In this document: positions 46,410-57,882 of the stretch, one piece after another
Position numbering within the stretch: position 1 is the stretch's first letter
Layout: the number at the start of each line of letters is the position of its first letter
Assembly: GCF_019649055.1 (NCBI RefSeq)
Contig: NW_026570276.1
Location: 868,001 to 932,000, forward strand
Source: Paramacrobiotus metropolitanus
Lineage: Eukaryota > Tardigrada > Eutardigrada > Parachela > Macrobiotidae
Reading direction: 5' to 3'
DNA: 64,000 nucleotides
Notes under the pieces: generated by a model
Seen by the model: only the letters and a program-made list of their open reading frames with translations
Told to the model about the DNA's origin: nothing
Databases searched by the model: none
Made by a program: the position numbers and the translations under genes

Positions 46410-48668
46410 GTCAAATGACAACCACGTTGCGTCACATACTATCTTCCTTGGAAAAAAATCATAATCCAGCCGACTTTCGGGGAAATTATTTCTTCTTTAC
46501 CGAGTAAGCTGCGGGGATCAGTGCGGCGATTATCGCGCCATTATGTTCAGTGCGAATCTACGATAGATCAAACAGGGACGGATTTGGCTGTGCAGTGGAT
46601 ATACAGCAAGTGGACGACGTGAACAAACACGCCAATGGTGGCTATCCGATTGCGTCACCGGCTGGGCATCAGCGAGAGATGGCACACGCGCTTTCTCCGC
46701 GCAGCATTACCGGTTTTCATCCAGTCATTCCTGGTCGATAAACCCCATCAATCGATGCTGGCATCCGTCGATCTCCCGGCTTTGTGTGCGAATAGCAAAA
46801 AACCAAGACAAAGCTATTGTTACGCTGCGTCGATACACGCGTTCCCCTTGTCAACAGCACACTGCCGTCGTCGGGGCACTTAAAAATTAATCAACACGGG
46901 GCCCAAATCCGGAAGAAGCCGTATGACAAGCACACACAGCGAAACGTGGTCAAAGAGTGGACCATGAGGAACAACGGCAATGCGGGGTGTGTTGACTGAA
47001 CCGACAACCAGATCCGTTCCGATCCATTAGGCCAGCGACGTGTGCAGCGCTGTGCAGTGTGTGTGTGTCAGTGATGATGTGCTAATATTTACCTGAGCGC
47101 TGATGATGATTGAGTTGCCTGTGTATAACGTCAGGGAATACGAGAGGGGGAAATGTTTCGCAGGAGCATCAGCAGTTTTTTCCCCCGTATCCGAAAACAG
47201 CAGCACGGCGTCAGATGGATTTTGCAGGCTGGCAAACTAAGAATAGACTACAGTATGCGCGGGCTTGCTTTTTTTGCTGGACTCAGCAGTTTGTTAAGAG
47301 AACGGTTCGCACTGTGTTACCGGTTAGAGCGATAGTGATGCTGCAGAAAATAACGCCAGGCATATTTATCTGGATATGTATTGTCGTAATATTGAGCTGC
47401 ACTTGACAGAGAGTGTATGGGAATGTAACGGGCGCACTATCACGCGGTGCTGCACCGGCTGAGAGTGTTTGTTGAGGAAACATTTGGCTACTCTTGTATA
47501 AAGCGTGAGAAACTACCGTCTGCCCACATAACATACACTTACACACACAAACACCGGATAATCGGTTACTTCGCTGTAATCGCCGGCTACCTTATATTTC
47601 CGGTGGCGTATGCACGTCGTACTTTTAAATATTTGTGTTTTTGCGAACAAAAAGGAGATACAGTAATGTCAACGAGGTTTTCGCTGTCCCTAGCAAAAAC
47701 TATGCAACGAAACCAACCGACCAGATCGACAACAATGGTATCTGTTTTCATCTGACGTCGAAGAAGAAAGGTGTTTGATATCGGCTTACAGCCTCAGCCT
47801 TACCGGTAACTCAACGCTAAATTTAATGCTGCACCGTATTTCGCAGACTTCAGAAAAACATCAGTTATGTGTCAATACATGCGTAATTAACTTTAACAAA
47901 ATCCAGTTATGGCAAAAGTGTGTAATCATCTGCAGTTATAGCTTTAATAATATAAAGATTCCGATTTACCTATGCCTTTACTCTAGACATGGCAGAGTAG
48001 TAGAAGGTACAAGGTGGTACACAGGCATTATATTTTCTGTATACGGGATAGCCTGGTATACAGGAAGTACAATTCCTGTATACGGGACAGTTTACGCCAC
48101 TTTGAAAAGGTTATCAAAGGTTAATGCATACCGATTACTGTATGTACTTTAATTTTGCACGGTCTGTATTCCATTATTATTTGCACTGCTCAGTCACGCG
48201 GTATCGTAAGATGACGAAAAACCCAGTTTTTTCTTAAACAAAGTTAACAAAATTAGCGAAAAAAATGGAAGGAAGATAAAGACAGGGTTAGCAGAACGAG
48301 CTATTGATTCATATATATATATATACGTAAATGTATGAAGCAAACAAAAGCAACACTTTTTACGAAGCAAAATAAGGTGTTATACAATCAAAGAATTTTC
48401 CATCCAGTTAATTCAGTTACGCTTTTTACGCAAACGCATACGTTGTACACGGAACCGCTTCGGGATGTAGTCCTCTGGAGCAGTACTGTCAAAATCTGGT
48501 CCCCACTTTTTGTGCTCCACCTTATAGAACCGCTGTCCGGCAAATATGATGGTGCTTTTTACGCATTTGATTGCCGCCGCAGGCCACACCAGCTTTTTAG
48601 CGTATTCTAAATAATGTTCAAAAATGAACCGTGACGCGGGCAGATATTACAGCACTGATAACCGCCTG
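46410..48668. other. Gene-free stretch 5' of the sulfotransferase gene
   Basis: Short frames only. A palindrome GTATACAGGAA-GTACAA-TTCCTGTATAC lies at about 48057-48084 within several CTGTATACGGGA words (48.03-48.09 kb), and an (AT)n run at 48.32 kb. The sulfotransferase promoter should lie just above 46.41 kb, but I see no clear core element. Confidence 0.4.
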
Positions 48669-49428
48669 TTAAGCACCTTTATAACGTGACGTGTCCCACT
48701 TGGTTCTGAAAACACCCAATCCGGCGTAACCGACGAAGCGCGCGCAGAGCCGCTTCGGTTTATCCACGCTGCCATTGCGCTCCGCCTTCTGCATCTGGCG
48801 GCACAAATCCAAGACCTGCTGTACGGCGTGATCGATGCATCGCTTATCCTTCACCTTCAGAATACAGTAGTTCAGTAAGAACTGCGTGGCGATATTGGAT
48901 GCCAGTAAGCCGCAAGCCAGTTCGAGGGTCACCGCCTACAAGTTTAGCTAGCTAATCACATAAGTATACACTGTTGAAACAGAAAATCGCGCGGTAAATA
49001 ACTTCAGTACGTAACGCACTTGGTCTAACCTTTCACCGAAACAGAATGTTTCCTATACACAGGTGGTATAACCTCGCTTTAAACAATACTGTTCCCCTGC
49101 TTTTAGAACTGAGTAGGCCGCTTTCCTTGTTGTATGTTGCAACATAGCACGCATGTCGGGAATGTACCTGTGACTGAATGTCCTCTTGTAGAACCTGCAC
49201 AGGGCGTCGCCAACGGTCGAGCCGGCGGTAGTGCTGGGGGTTTGCACCACGATCCAGCTCCCGCAGTTTGTCCAGAAACTGGCACCACGGATCGGCGAAA
49301 GATTTTCCTGAACTATCCATGTGATACACAGCTACGACAATAACGTTTTGACGACACTGCGGATGTTGATTACGCATTAGATAAAGAACAAAACTTTCAT
49401 CTTGACTACAATACGAAGAGTCAGACAT
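48669..49428 (-). CDS. Hypothetical protein, two exons, 175 aa
   Basis: The model joins 49168-49428 and 48669-48935 on the minus strand, phase 0, with a GTACAT donor and a CTTGTAG acceptor, giving 176 codons. The start is an ATG in AAGATGT context. The N-terminal half is polar with NVIVVAVYHMDSSGKSFADP. The second half is helical and Cys-rich (LELACGLLASNIATQFLLNY, CIDHAVQQVLDLCRQM) and ends with a basic segment and GVFRTKWDTSRYKGA. I do not recognise it. It is the last host-like gene before the right-hand viral element. Confidence 0.5.
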
Positions 49429-49838
49429 CTTTCTCTGTTGACTGGTATACCGCCAGTGCAGCGCACCATGGTGCATAAGTTATGATTCATAGAAATAAGA
49501 ACGGCTATGTTAAAAAACGGAGCTATGCAGCGCGGTATCTTGAATGTACAGTACAAGCGTAGATAAGCGCCGGATCGTGATGACACACGGTACCAGTCGT
49601 TATCTTCTGCGCATATTGCACAAAAAAATCTACATAGGCTTTGTAAGATCCCGAATATCTGAACCTGAGCAATGTGGGCCTTCTATATTATACATATTTA
49701 AGATAATACAATGCAAGAGTATATGTACCAACATGTTGCGCTTACTGTTCTTCAGAACCACAACCAGCGTATAGTGCTTGGCACTGTTGATGGTGTCACC
49801 TCCGTAACAAAACGGAAAAATTACAGCGTCAGCCTTCA

Positions 49839-50270
49839 TTATGCATCGAAAGCTTTGCTGTTAGTCAGCAAAGGTTTCCCAATATGCGCGCCAAGTTTGC
49901 GCAAATCCCGGTAGGATTTGAGGTCGAAAATGCTCTGAAAACCGAAGAACAAGACTTCCCCATCATGTCCTGTAGCGGTGATTACGCTTCTCATGATAAG
50001 ATCAATATGATCTGAATACAATGGCATGACCGGCTTGAAGCAGTTCACGAGTAACTGGCATTCATCCTCTTTGGCCACAAAGGTCTTGCGAGATTTGGTG
50101 TAGGCGCTGATAGACTGACTCGCCGCTTCTCTCAAGTTCTCACAACAACCAAATTTGACCTCTGTGAAAAGGTGTTCAAATGCCTCTCTTTCAGATGCAA
50201 ACGTTTTGGTGCAAAGGTCATTCTGTACCAAACTTTTAGTAAAACAGTGATACTGTTTGGCTGAAGCCAT
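49839..50270 (-). CDS. Unknown protein, 143 aa, probably the outermost gene of the right element
   Basis: The ORF is unbroken, with an ATG in ACAATGG context at 50270. The product is helical with several cysteines (FGCCENLREAASQSISAY) and an FFGFQSIFDLKSYRDLRKLG segment. I do not recognise it. The next gene to the left is host-like and the next to the right is element-like; codon quality and lack of introns fit the element. It could be a distant relative of the 186-aa ORF in the left element (both have a G-C-S/C-E motif followed by a helical stretch), but this is weak. Confidence 0.5.
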   Translation of the reverse strand: MASAKQYHCFTKSLVQNDLCTKTFASEREAFEHLFTEVKFGCCENLREAASQSISAYTKSRKTFVAKEDECQLLVNCFKPVMPLYSDHIDLIMRSVITATGHDGEVLFFGFQSIFDLKSYRDLRKLGAHIGKPLLTNSKAFDA

Positions 50271-50279
50271 TGTTAGTTT

Positions 50280-51336
50280 TTGAGCAAGCAAGATAAATTG
50301 AAAATTTACTTGAAGTTAGATTTTCGAAGTCGGAGCGGTACTCTGTACGTCTTCCTGCTGTCTGTCTGTCTGTTGTCACGTTGGTTGCATGGCAACGCCA
50401 TGGTTAGCATTCGGATCCAAGGCTGTGCTGCACTGGTTCAGTGTTGCTTCAGTAAAATGCTTTCGTTTCACAAAATGCTCTCACTATATTTGGAAACACA
50501 CCATGTCGATCGTTGTATTTGACAGAAACCAAAATTTTTGTGTACAAATTTGCTAACATACGTTACGGTTACAGATCGGAAACATTTACAGGAGTAAGGT
50601 CACCAAGATATTCGGTACTGTTGTACAATTTGTCCCTTTCTGTGAACGCAATACAAACAACAATACTACACTTTACACAGTACTTTAGTACTACCGTATT
50701 ATTACAGTACTTTAGGATGCATACTGTCCAGTTAGCGTACGGAAGACAGAGCGTACAACACATACCGTAATTATCGCAGTTACACCGACCCTCCTATCAC
50801 TGGGAGAATAAAATGGACGCGTGCAGGAGCAAAAATAGGGGGAGCGACTGGTGACACAGTGTCGGAAAATCGAAATGTCAAGGCGGTGGTAGATTGCGGT
50901 GTCTACAAACATCGCTGCTGTACAATTCACTGCTGGGTCGGAGGGCTGTGATTGTTAACAGCCCCGTTGAGGCGGGCTATCCATACGCCAGCAAACCCGA
51001 AGACTAGCTAACCCAAAGACCGCTAGCAAACCCAAAAACTGATGAACACCTTAAGCAACATTTTTCAATAATTTTCAGGGAGAATAAAAATCAGCGAACC
51101 GGATCGATGCCCTTGCTTGCTTTTATATGCAGATGGGTGCAATGCGGATAATTGGTTTTGATTACAATTCAACAAGGATTATTGATGTCGGTGATCCACG
51201 ATAACTGTTGCCAAGCGTAGTATGATTAGGTAGGATTATCCCTGATCGGAAGTCCCGTCTCCCGGATAATATAAAAGGTCAGCCTACTGCAATGTATTTC
51301 GTGACCTTTACATTTTTTTAATGGTTTTGTATACCC
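50280..51336 (+). promoter_or_regulatory. Upstream region of the five-exon gene: X-box-like palindrome, GGATAA words and a TATA box
   Basis: The kilobase has no gene. GTTGCATGGCAAC at 50384-50396 matches the palindromic X-box of RFX factors. Between 51.17 and 51.27 kb are GATAACTG, GGATTATCC and CGGATAA words, related to the palindrome array at 58.4-58.8 kb. TATAAAAG stands at 51270-51277, about 60 bases before the ATG at 51337. Confidence 0.5.
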
Positions 51337-52789
51337 ATGGACGATTTATTGGATGATCTGATCTCGCAGTTAGATGCAGCGATAGGTGACTCGCAACCTA
51401 ACAATGCTGCTAGCCAACATGTTGAAAGGGAGAATGAAGAGAGCAGCTGGTTGGATGAGCGTGCAGCTGAGGTGGACTGGCCGCAAATCGCTGGAACCTC
51501 GGACCTCAATGAATTAAACCGTGTGCTTACACAACGTGAGTTGATTAGCCAATAGTAATTCCTATTCTTTTTTTTATTGGTTTTCAAAACTGCGCTACTG
51601 TATATAATAATTTCTCGATGTAGTTTCGAAAGGGTCCTCAGAAGAAGGTTTACGAAACCAGAACATTTCTGCAGGTGAGCAAGCCTTCAGAAACAACGCA
51701 AAAACATACCTTCTTTAAACGAATTATTGGTTTGCAATTGTTTTCTTACAAAACTATTCGCAACACCCATTCGCAGAAGATCAAGTTATCGAAGATGTCT
51801 GTATGCAAAGCCTTCATAATGGACACCCTGGCGAGAGTGCGGCTGCTATAGCACAAAACGGTGAAGTAGAACAATAAACCCATAAAAATATTTCTAATTG
51901 TTGCGATCTTGGGCCAGTGATAAATCCTAAATTATTACTGAATAAATAATTAAAAATAATCAATTTTATGTAAATAATTAATTGTATCGTTGTTTCACGT
52001 CTGAACACAGCATTGGTGCAGCAGTTCGTTGAAAATTACATGCCTGAAAATTATGCTACTAGTAAGTTCTTGGACCTTTGTTTAATGTGAACAATTTTTC
52101 TGCTTCTCATTATCAGGCGCTGTTTTTTGTTAGGTGGCAACGCGGTTTCTTATGATCTTGGTGCTTTGTCGACTGTTACGGTTCTTGGACAAGGACGTGC
52201 TCAAAACAACTGGGTCGATGAAGCGATTGCTGTGTCGCTGCTGCAACCCGCATCGCTGGCATGGGTTCGTACGAACCAGACCCTGATCGTGCATGACATG
52301 ATACCTGAGGTTTTGCGAGGCGTACCGTGGGATGTAAAGGCCAAGAAACTGCTCATGTATTTCGGCGGTAATACAAACTGGGACGGATGGTTTAGCCACG
52401 CCATGTTAATTTTCTTCACGAAACCTAGTGTCTTGGAAATCAACCGAGAAGAACTCCAAGTGTTGCTGAAGTATTTGTTTGCTGGTGGATGGTACACGGA
52501 TGTTGCGACCGCAGTGAATGCAACAAAAGGAAAAGATGTACCAACAGCGCCGTACCGACGTTTCAGTGGAACGCTCTTTGCTTGGTACCGCAAATTTGCT
52601 ACGAAAACCAAATTGCGAAAGAAACCGCCGACCTCTTACCTTACGCTGACGCGAATTTCTCATTTTGGTTGTTATGAAGGTTGTGTCAATATTAACCTTG
52701 CTGCAGTAGAGTCTATCTTGGAACAGCGCGCGCATTTAACTGTTCTTCTTCCGGAAAATATGCAGATGCCTGAGCTGATTTCTCAATAA
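51337..52789 (+). CDS. Unknown five-exon element gene, 343 aa, unbroken
   Basis: The model joins 51337-51535, 51633-51674, 51777-51860, 52011-52061 and 52134-52789. Every intron is GT-AG, every junction is phase 1, and the sum is exactly 344 codons. The first 130 residues are acidic and Gln/Ser-rich (DDLLDDLISQLDAAIGDS), like a flexible regulatory or phosphoprotein-type tail. The last 220 residues look globular, with NNWVDEAIAVSLLQP, LLMYFGGNTNWDGWFSHAML and a basic TKTKLRKKPP segment. It does not match any family I can recall. It is the only multi-exon gene in the element without a frame break. It has its own TATA box and precedes the polymerase on the same strand. A role in early regulation is possible but unproven. 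Confidence 0.65.
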
Positions 52790-53334
52790 TATCCATACAT
52801 ATGTGTTCTGAATGACGATAAAGAAAATCAAGAAAAAAAACAAAATTCGTTCGTTTACTTTTGAGAAAGCACTGCTAGCAGGAGAACAAAATAAATTTGT
52901 TTAGTGCTGCAAAAGGACACTGGCGCCAAAAAGAAATAAAAAAATATAAGCAATTTGTCATCGTCAACTAGGTCGAAAAATTGTTACACGTATTTGATTA
53001 CAACGATATTCGAAGAAAAAATCTGAATGTTTCAGAAAAGCACAGTAGGAATTAAACAATATTCGAATTAATCCATCTTTTTTGCTAGGGTTGTAAGAAG
53101 TTATTCACATCAGCTAGCAGGGTATACTATGTAATTATTTTCAATTATCCAAATCAGATCCAAAAATATACGATGTAATCGTTCACGGTTATCCACAATA
53201 TCTGGTTTTATTGATGGTAACCGTTTTCAGTTACCACGATAATCGAAAAAAAATCCCGTTAATATATAAATGAGTTAACGAAGAAATGAGGCGAAATATT
53301 AATTTCCTCAGTCTGATTGTTTTAAGTTTCAATC
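52790..53334 (+). promoter_or_regulatory. Polymerase promoter: GGTTATCC/GGTAACC palindromes and a TATA box
   Basis: No gene lies here. At about 53180-53245 two to three units related to the 58.4-kb array occur (CACGGTTATCCAC; GATGGTAACCGTTTTCAGTT). TATATAAA at 53263-53270 is about 65 bases before the polymerase ATG at 53335. Confidence 0.6.
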
Positions 53335-56300
53335 ATGGACGACCTAGTCACCGACGTGCCTTATGCAGTGGAAGATTTACTTAACGTGGAGTGTACGGGT
53401 GAGAAATTTTCTAAAAATATCGACTACACTTTAAGTGCTTCTCTGTCAAAGTTTCCGAGCTGGATAAGATTCCTTTTCCGACGTCCCTATCGCCATAACG
53501 CAGATCATTGAGAACTTGCTAGATACACTTCTGGTCAATGTGGGTCAAACCGAAATGGTTCGAATGCGACTCGACTCTAATTGTTTGAACCGACCAATTT
53601 GGACGCCACCGATACAACGTTCCCAGCTTACCGTAAAGCGCTGGATGGCCGAAGTAGCCCGTGTACTTAATTCCTACGAGCAGTTTGTAATCGATGAGTC
53701 CTTTGAGATATCCTTGCAATATACCGATATTCCGAAAGGAACGTGTGTACGTGAAGTGCCCGCCCTCCTGCAACGGAGACTAGAAAAGATGAAATCGGTC
53801 GTGCTCATTAAGAATTCGGATCAAATTTGCTTGGCACGCGCACTGGTTATCGGGAAAGCTCATGCCGATGGAAACAACAACCTTTACCGCAAGTTAATGC
53901 GTGGGAAAAAACTGCAGACAAGAGAAGCGCAATGTCTTGTTCATCGAGCTGGATTTGTTGAACAAGAATTCAATTTACGGCACGTCCACAAATTTCAAGA
54001 GATCCTGCATAAATACCAAATCATTGTTGTTAGTGTCGACCATGCAAACCTTATAGTTTTCAACGGACCGGTCCAGGAGAAAAGATCATTCTGTTACATC
54101 ATGACCGCCATTTTGATTTACTGAACTCACTCCCGGCATTCTTTAAAAAAAAATATTGGTGCTATTCCTGCAACAAAGGATACTCTGATCGAAGAGACCA
54201 TCGTTGCTCCAGCATCTGCAAAGCTTGCCTTCTGTCATCCTGCACGTCTAGCACGGCTGCCATGGTGCACTGTGAAGAGTGTAACCGAGACTTTTTCGGA
54301 CAAGAATGTTACGCACAACATAAAAAAGCCGGCACCAGAGACAAACCAACCAGAAAAAGCATCTGCAGCACTGTATTTTTCTGTAAACAATGTTTGCGAA
54401 TAGTTTCCCTCAAAGGACGAAGGAACGGTAATATTCATCAATGTGGAGAAGTGTTCTGCAAAACCTGTCAGAAACATGAATTGCCTCAAGTACATCGGTG
54501 CTACATGAAGCCTCATAACGTTAATCTTGAAGAACTAGAACTCAATTCAAACGCCGAATTTCTGTATTTTGATTTCGAAACATATGTGGAAGGAAACGGA
54601 ATTTTGGTGCCCAACCTAGCAGTAAGTTGGCTGAAGTAGAAAAAAAACATTTTCTTTGATTCGCTTATCTCTCCTTATACCTTTTAGGTTGTTCAAGATG
54701 ATAACGGAAATGAATGGGTGTTTCCCAGCGAAGAAGAACCTTTGAACGGAGATATTACCAATCAATTATGTACGTTCCTTTTCAGTGAAGATCATCGCGA
54801 CCATTACATCATCGCACACAATTTCAAAGTACGTAATTTTTTTATCAAATAGGTATGTACCAATAAAACAAATAGCTTATTTGTAGTCATTTGATGGCTA
54901 CTTCATTATGAGTTGGCTTTTAAAGAACGGAATCGTACCAAAGGTCATTTTGAACGGTGGCAAAATTCTGCAACTGGATGTGCCGCAATTGAACATTCGG
55001 TTTCGAGATAGTATCAACTACAACCCACAAAGCCTTGCAAAATGGCCAGCGACATTCGGTTTGCCAGAAATCAGTAAGGAACCTTTCCGCACCGGTTTAA
55101 CCGAAAAGAAAACTGGAATTGCATCGTTCCATTTCCCTCAATGGATGAGTACGGTTACAATGCTATGAATGCCAAATCTAAAGATTCATTTCAACGCTGG
55201 TATGAAAAAGAGAGGCTTGAAAAAAATAATCTTTTTGATTTTCGTAAAGAGTTTGTGGACTACTGCAAGATGGACGTCACGGTTTTACGACTCTGTTGCC
55301 AGCAATTTCGAAAGCTATTTCAAGAGATTAGTCAAGGATTATGTCCGTTTGTCTCCTCGTTAACTATCGCGGGATTGTGTAACCGGTATTGGAGATCGTT
55401 TATGTTGAAACCAGAACAAATTGCACTATTACCACATGGACTTAATGCAAGGAATCGGCATCAATCCGTGAAGGCTAAGAAATGGCTTTCTTGGATGGAA
55501 GAGGATGGCAACTGTACAATTCAATCTGCCATCAATGGTTCCGAACACCGCGTCGGACCCTACTTTGTCGATGGATACAGAAATGACATCAACATGGTCT
55601 ATGAATTCTACGGATGCACATTTCATGGCTGCCCGAAATGTGTAGCGCCTAAAACTGTCCATCCGTTTCGCAATCTTCCAATGACCGATGTCTACCAAGA
55701 AACCCTTGATCGCGAAAATTACATTCGTACACAGGGTTACGGGCTCACCTCTATTTGGGAGCATGAGTACGACGAAGAACTCAAAACAAATCCAGAAATG
55801 AAGGCCTATATTACGCGGCAGCATTTTACCGAACGCCTAAACCCACGGGATGCTTTCTATGGAGGGAGAACAAACGCCGTGAAACTTTTTCATGAAGTGT
55901 CCGAGGATGAAAAAATCTGCTATTTTGACGTCAACAGCGAGTATCCCTTCGTTAACAAAAACAGACGGTATCCTGTTGGGCACCCTATTGTGATTACAAA
56001 AAACTTTGAAGATATCCAGTCTTATTTCGGAATGGTGTTGTGTGAGATTTTACCCCCTGGTGATCTGCAGCTTCCGGTGTTACCGTATCGATGCGGAGGA
56101 AAGTTGACTTTTCCTTTATGCCGAACATGTATGGAAAAGCATCAAAATAGCAGATGCGAGCACGCGGACTGCGATCGTACTATCACCGGCACGTGGTGCA
56201 CACCAGAAATCATCAAAGCCTTGGATAAGGGCTACACAGTTGTGAGAATTTTTGAAGTGTGGCATTTCGACAAGTACGAAGACCGGTTGTTTGAGGAATA

Positions 56301-57356
56301 TATCAACCGGTTCCTTAAACTCAAGACCGAGGCTAGCGGTTGGCCGACCGAGATTCAGAGCGAGAGGGAGAAGCAGAAATACATAACCGATTTCAAAAAT
56401 CATGAAAACGTGGATCTGGAGTACAACAAAATCAATCCTAATCCCGGTTTGAGAGCTTTAGCGAAGCTGTGTTTGAACAGGTAAAAATGTACTGTGTCGC
56501 ATAAACACTGCCAGCATTTTAAAAAAGCTCTTGGTTTTATAGCTTTTGGGGTCGGCTTGGAATGCAGGACAACAAATTGAATACAATGTACATCAGCGAG
56601 CCAGAAAAATTTTATGACATGTTGCTCTCTGGGAAATATCACGTTCACTCCTGGGACCTTTTAACGATGACGTTGTGCAGATCACCTACACTACCGAAAG
56701 CAATTTTGTGGATCGGAATCCGAACACCAATGTGATTCTTGCAGCGTAAGCTGAACGGTCTGTCAAACAAGAAATATTACTTAAAACCAATTATTCTTCT
56801 TGGTTGTAGGTTTACAACATGCTGGGCTCGCCTTCACTTGCTGAACTTCATGGAAATGGTGGAAGGTCGTTTGTTATATTTCGATACAGGTGAGCAAATC
56901 ACTAGTTTTTATTTCTAATAGAATAAATTCCATAATCTAACTTTTGACAGATTCCATATTTTTTGTAAGCCGACCGGGTTTTGCGGATCCACCGACGGGT
57001 ATGTTTCTTGGCGACCTTACCAATGAATTGAAACCGGGCCAGCATATTGTACAGTTCGTTAGCTTGGGAGCAAAAACTTATTCCTACGTCACCAATGATG
57101 GAGACAGTGTTGTGAAAGTTAAAGGATTCACGATAAACAAGCGAACGAGTGAACAGATCAACTTTAAGACTATGTTGGACATGTTGTCGAACCGAAAAAT
57201 TGTTACTGTGGATTATCCTGATGTTCTGCAGCGTAACAAAGCTAGTATGACAATCCGAAATGTGAACATGGTAAAGAGATTTCAAGTGACGTATGATAAA
57301 CGTCGCATTTTGATAGTGAGTACAATACTGTTCCATACGGATATATTCTAGGTTAA
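53335..57356 (+). pseudogene. Protein-primed-type DNA polymerase B of Polinton/adintovirus type, seven exons, frame-broken
   Basis: Exons are 53335-53398, 53452-54621, 54688-54828, 54887-56480, 56543-56745, 56810-56889 and 56951-57356, all GT-AG. The enzyme would replicate the element. A long N-terminal region is followed by a zinc-finger-like block (YWCYSCNKGYSDRRDHRC) and Cys-rich stretches. The exonuclease motifs are FDFET (about 54570), HNFK/SFDGYF split by intron 3, and YCKMDVTVL. The polymerase motifs are YFDVNSEYP (motif A; usually SLYP), a motif B that spans intron 4, and YFDTDS (motif C). Intron 6 splits the second Asp codon of motif C. Five breaks, each like one lost base, lie near 53477, 54075, 55086, 56650 and 57311; allowing for these the length is about 1220 codons, normal for the family. 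The last codons overlap the TBP-like gene tail to tail. Confidence 0.88.
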
Positions 57357-57882
57357 TGCGGTGCTTTATTAAATTCTTCAATCATCTTCGCAATGTGGTC
57401 TACGGCTATGCATAGCTGGTCAGTAGTTTTCAATCCAAGAAAATTGCATTTACCGGAAGGAAACAAAACTGCACATCCAACATCAAGCTTAATTGCCAGG
57501 CCACTAAATAATTCCGGCGTATATTCTAGATGAAAATACGTGCTGAACTTTTCAATATGTACTCGCTCAGGAAATACATGATTGCCCACAATATTAACCA
57601 CTCGATAGTTAGTAACAGTGCATGGATAACCAATTCCAACTAAAATTTTTGCAAAGCGATGGACCAAAACTTGTGCGTCATCTTCAGTTCGTGCGCCATT
57701 TACGGTAATCTTACCATTTCGATAAAGTTGACAGTGTGCTTTGTAAGGCGTTAGAATGCGCAAAAGCAGTCCTGAAAACTTGTGTGGAATGTATTGGGCC
57801 AGTGGTAACGCTTTTCAATCCTCCTCAGGTCCAGGATAGTGTTTAAGTCCGCAACGGCAACGACATTGGTGATTCTGGGCAT
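57353..57882 (-). pseudogene. TATA-binding-protein-like gene (TBP core, two repeats), frame-broken
   Basis: The ATG at 57882 opens with ITNVVAVADLNTILDLRRI, matching the first strand and helix of TBP repeat 1. After one break of the one-base-loss type (about 57780) the other frame gives LYRNGKITVNGARTEDDAQ (the SGK..TGAKSEE turn). Then comes repeat 2 with YRVVNIVGNHVFPERVHIEK, YTPELFSGLAIKL and LFPSGKCNFLGLKTTDQ. The full length is about 176 residues, the size of a TBP core with no N-terminal extension. It begins inside the upstream gene (68-base overlap in a different frame) and ends overlapping the polymerase stop. The homology is seen directly in both repeats; promoter recognition by the product is inference. 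The copy at 0.9-1.5 kb is a diverged relative. Confidence 0.85.

Noticed and set aside
48300-48335. AT-repeat run as a promoter
   Set aside because: A simple (AT)n run without a nearby supported gene start.
53516-57351. Programmed ribosomal frameshifting as the explanation of all breaks
   Set aside because: Breaks occur in nearly every element gene, at sites without a common slippery heptamer or evident downstream structure, and also in one host exon.
57353-57817. Stop-codon readthrough joining the 167-aa ORF to the TBP-like gene
   Set aside because: The two are in the same frame across the TGA at 57815-57817, but the real N-terminus of the TBP-like gene is visible in the other frame from an ATG at 57882.
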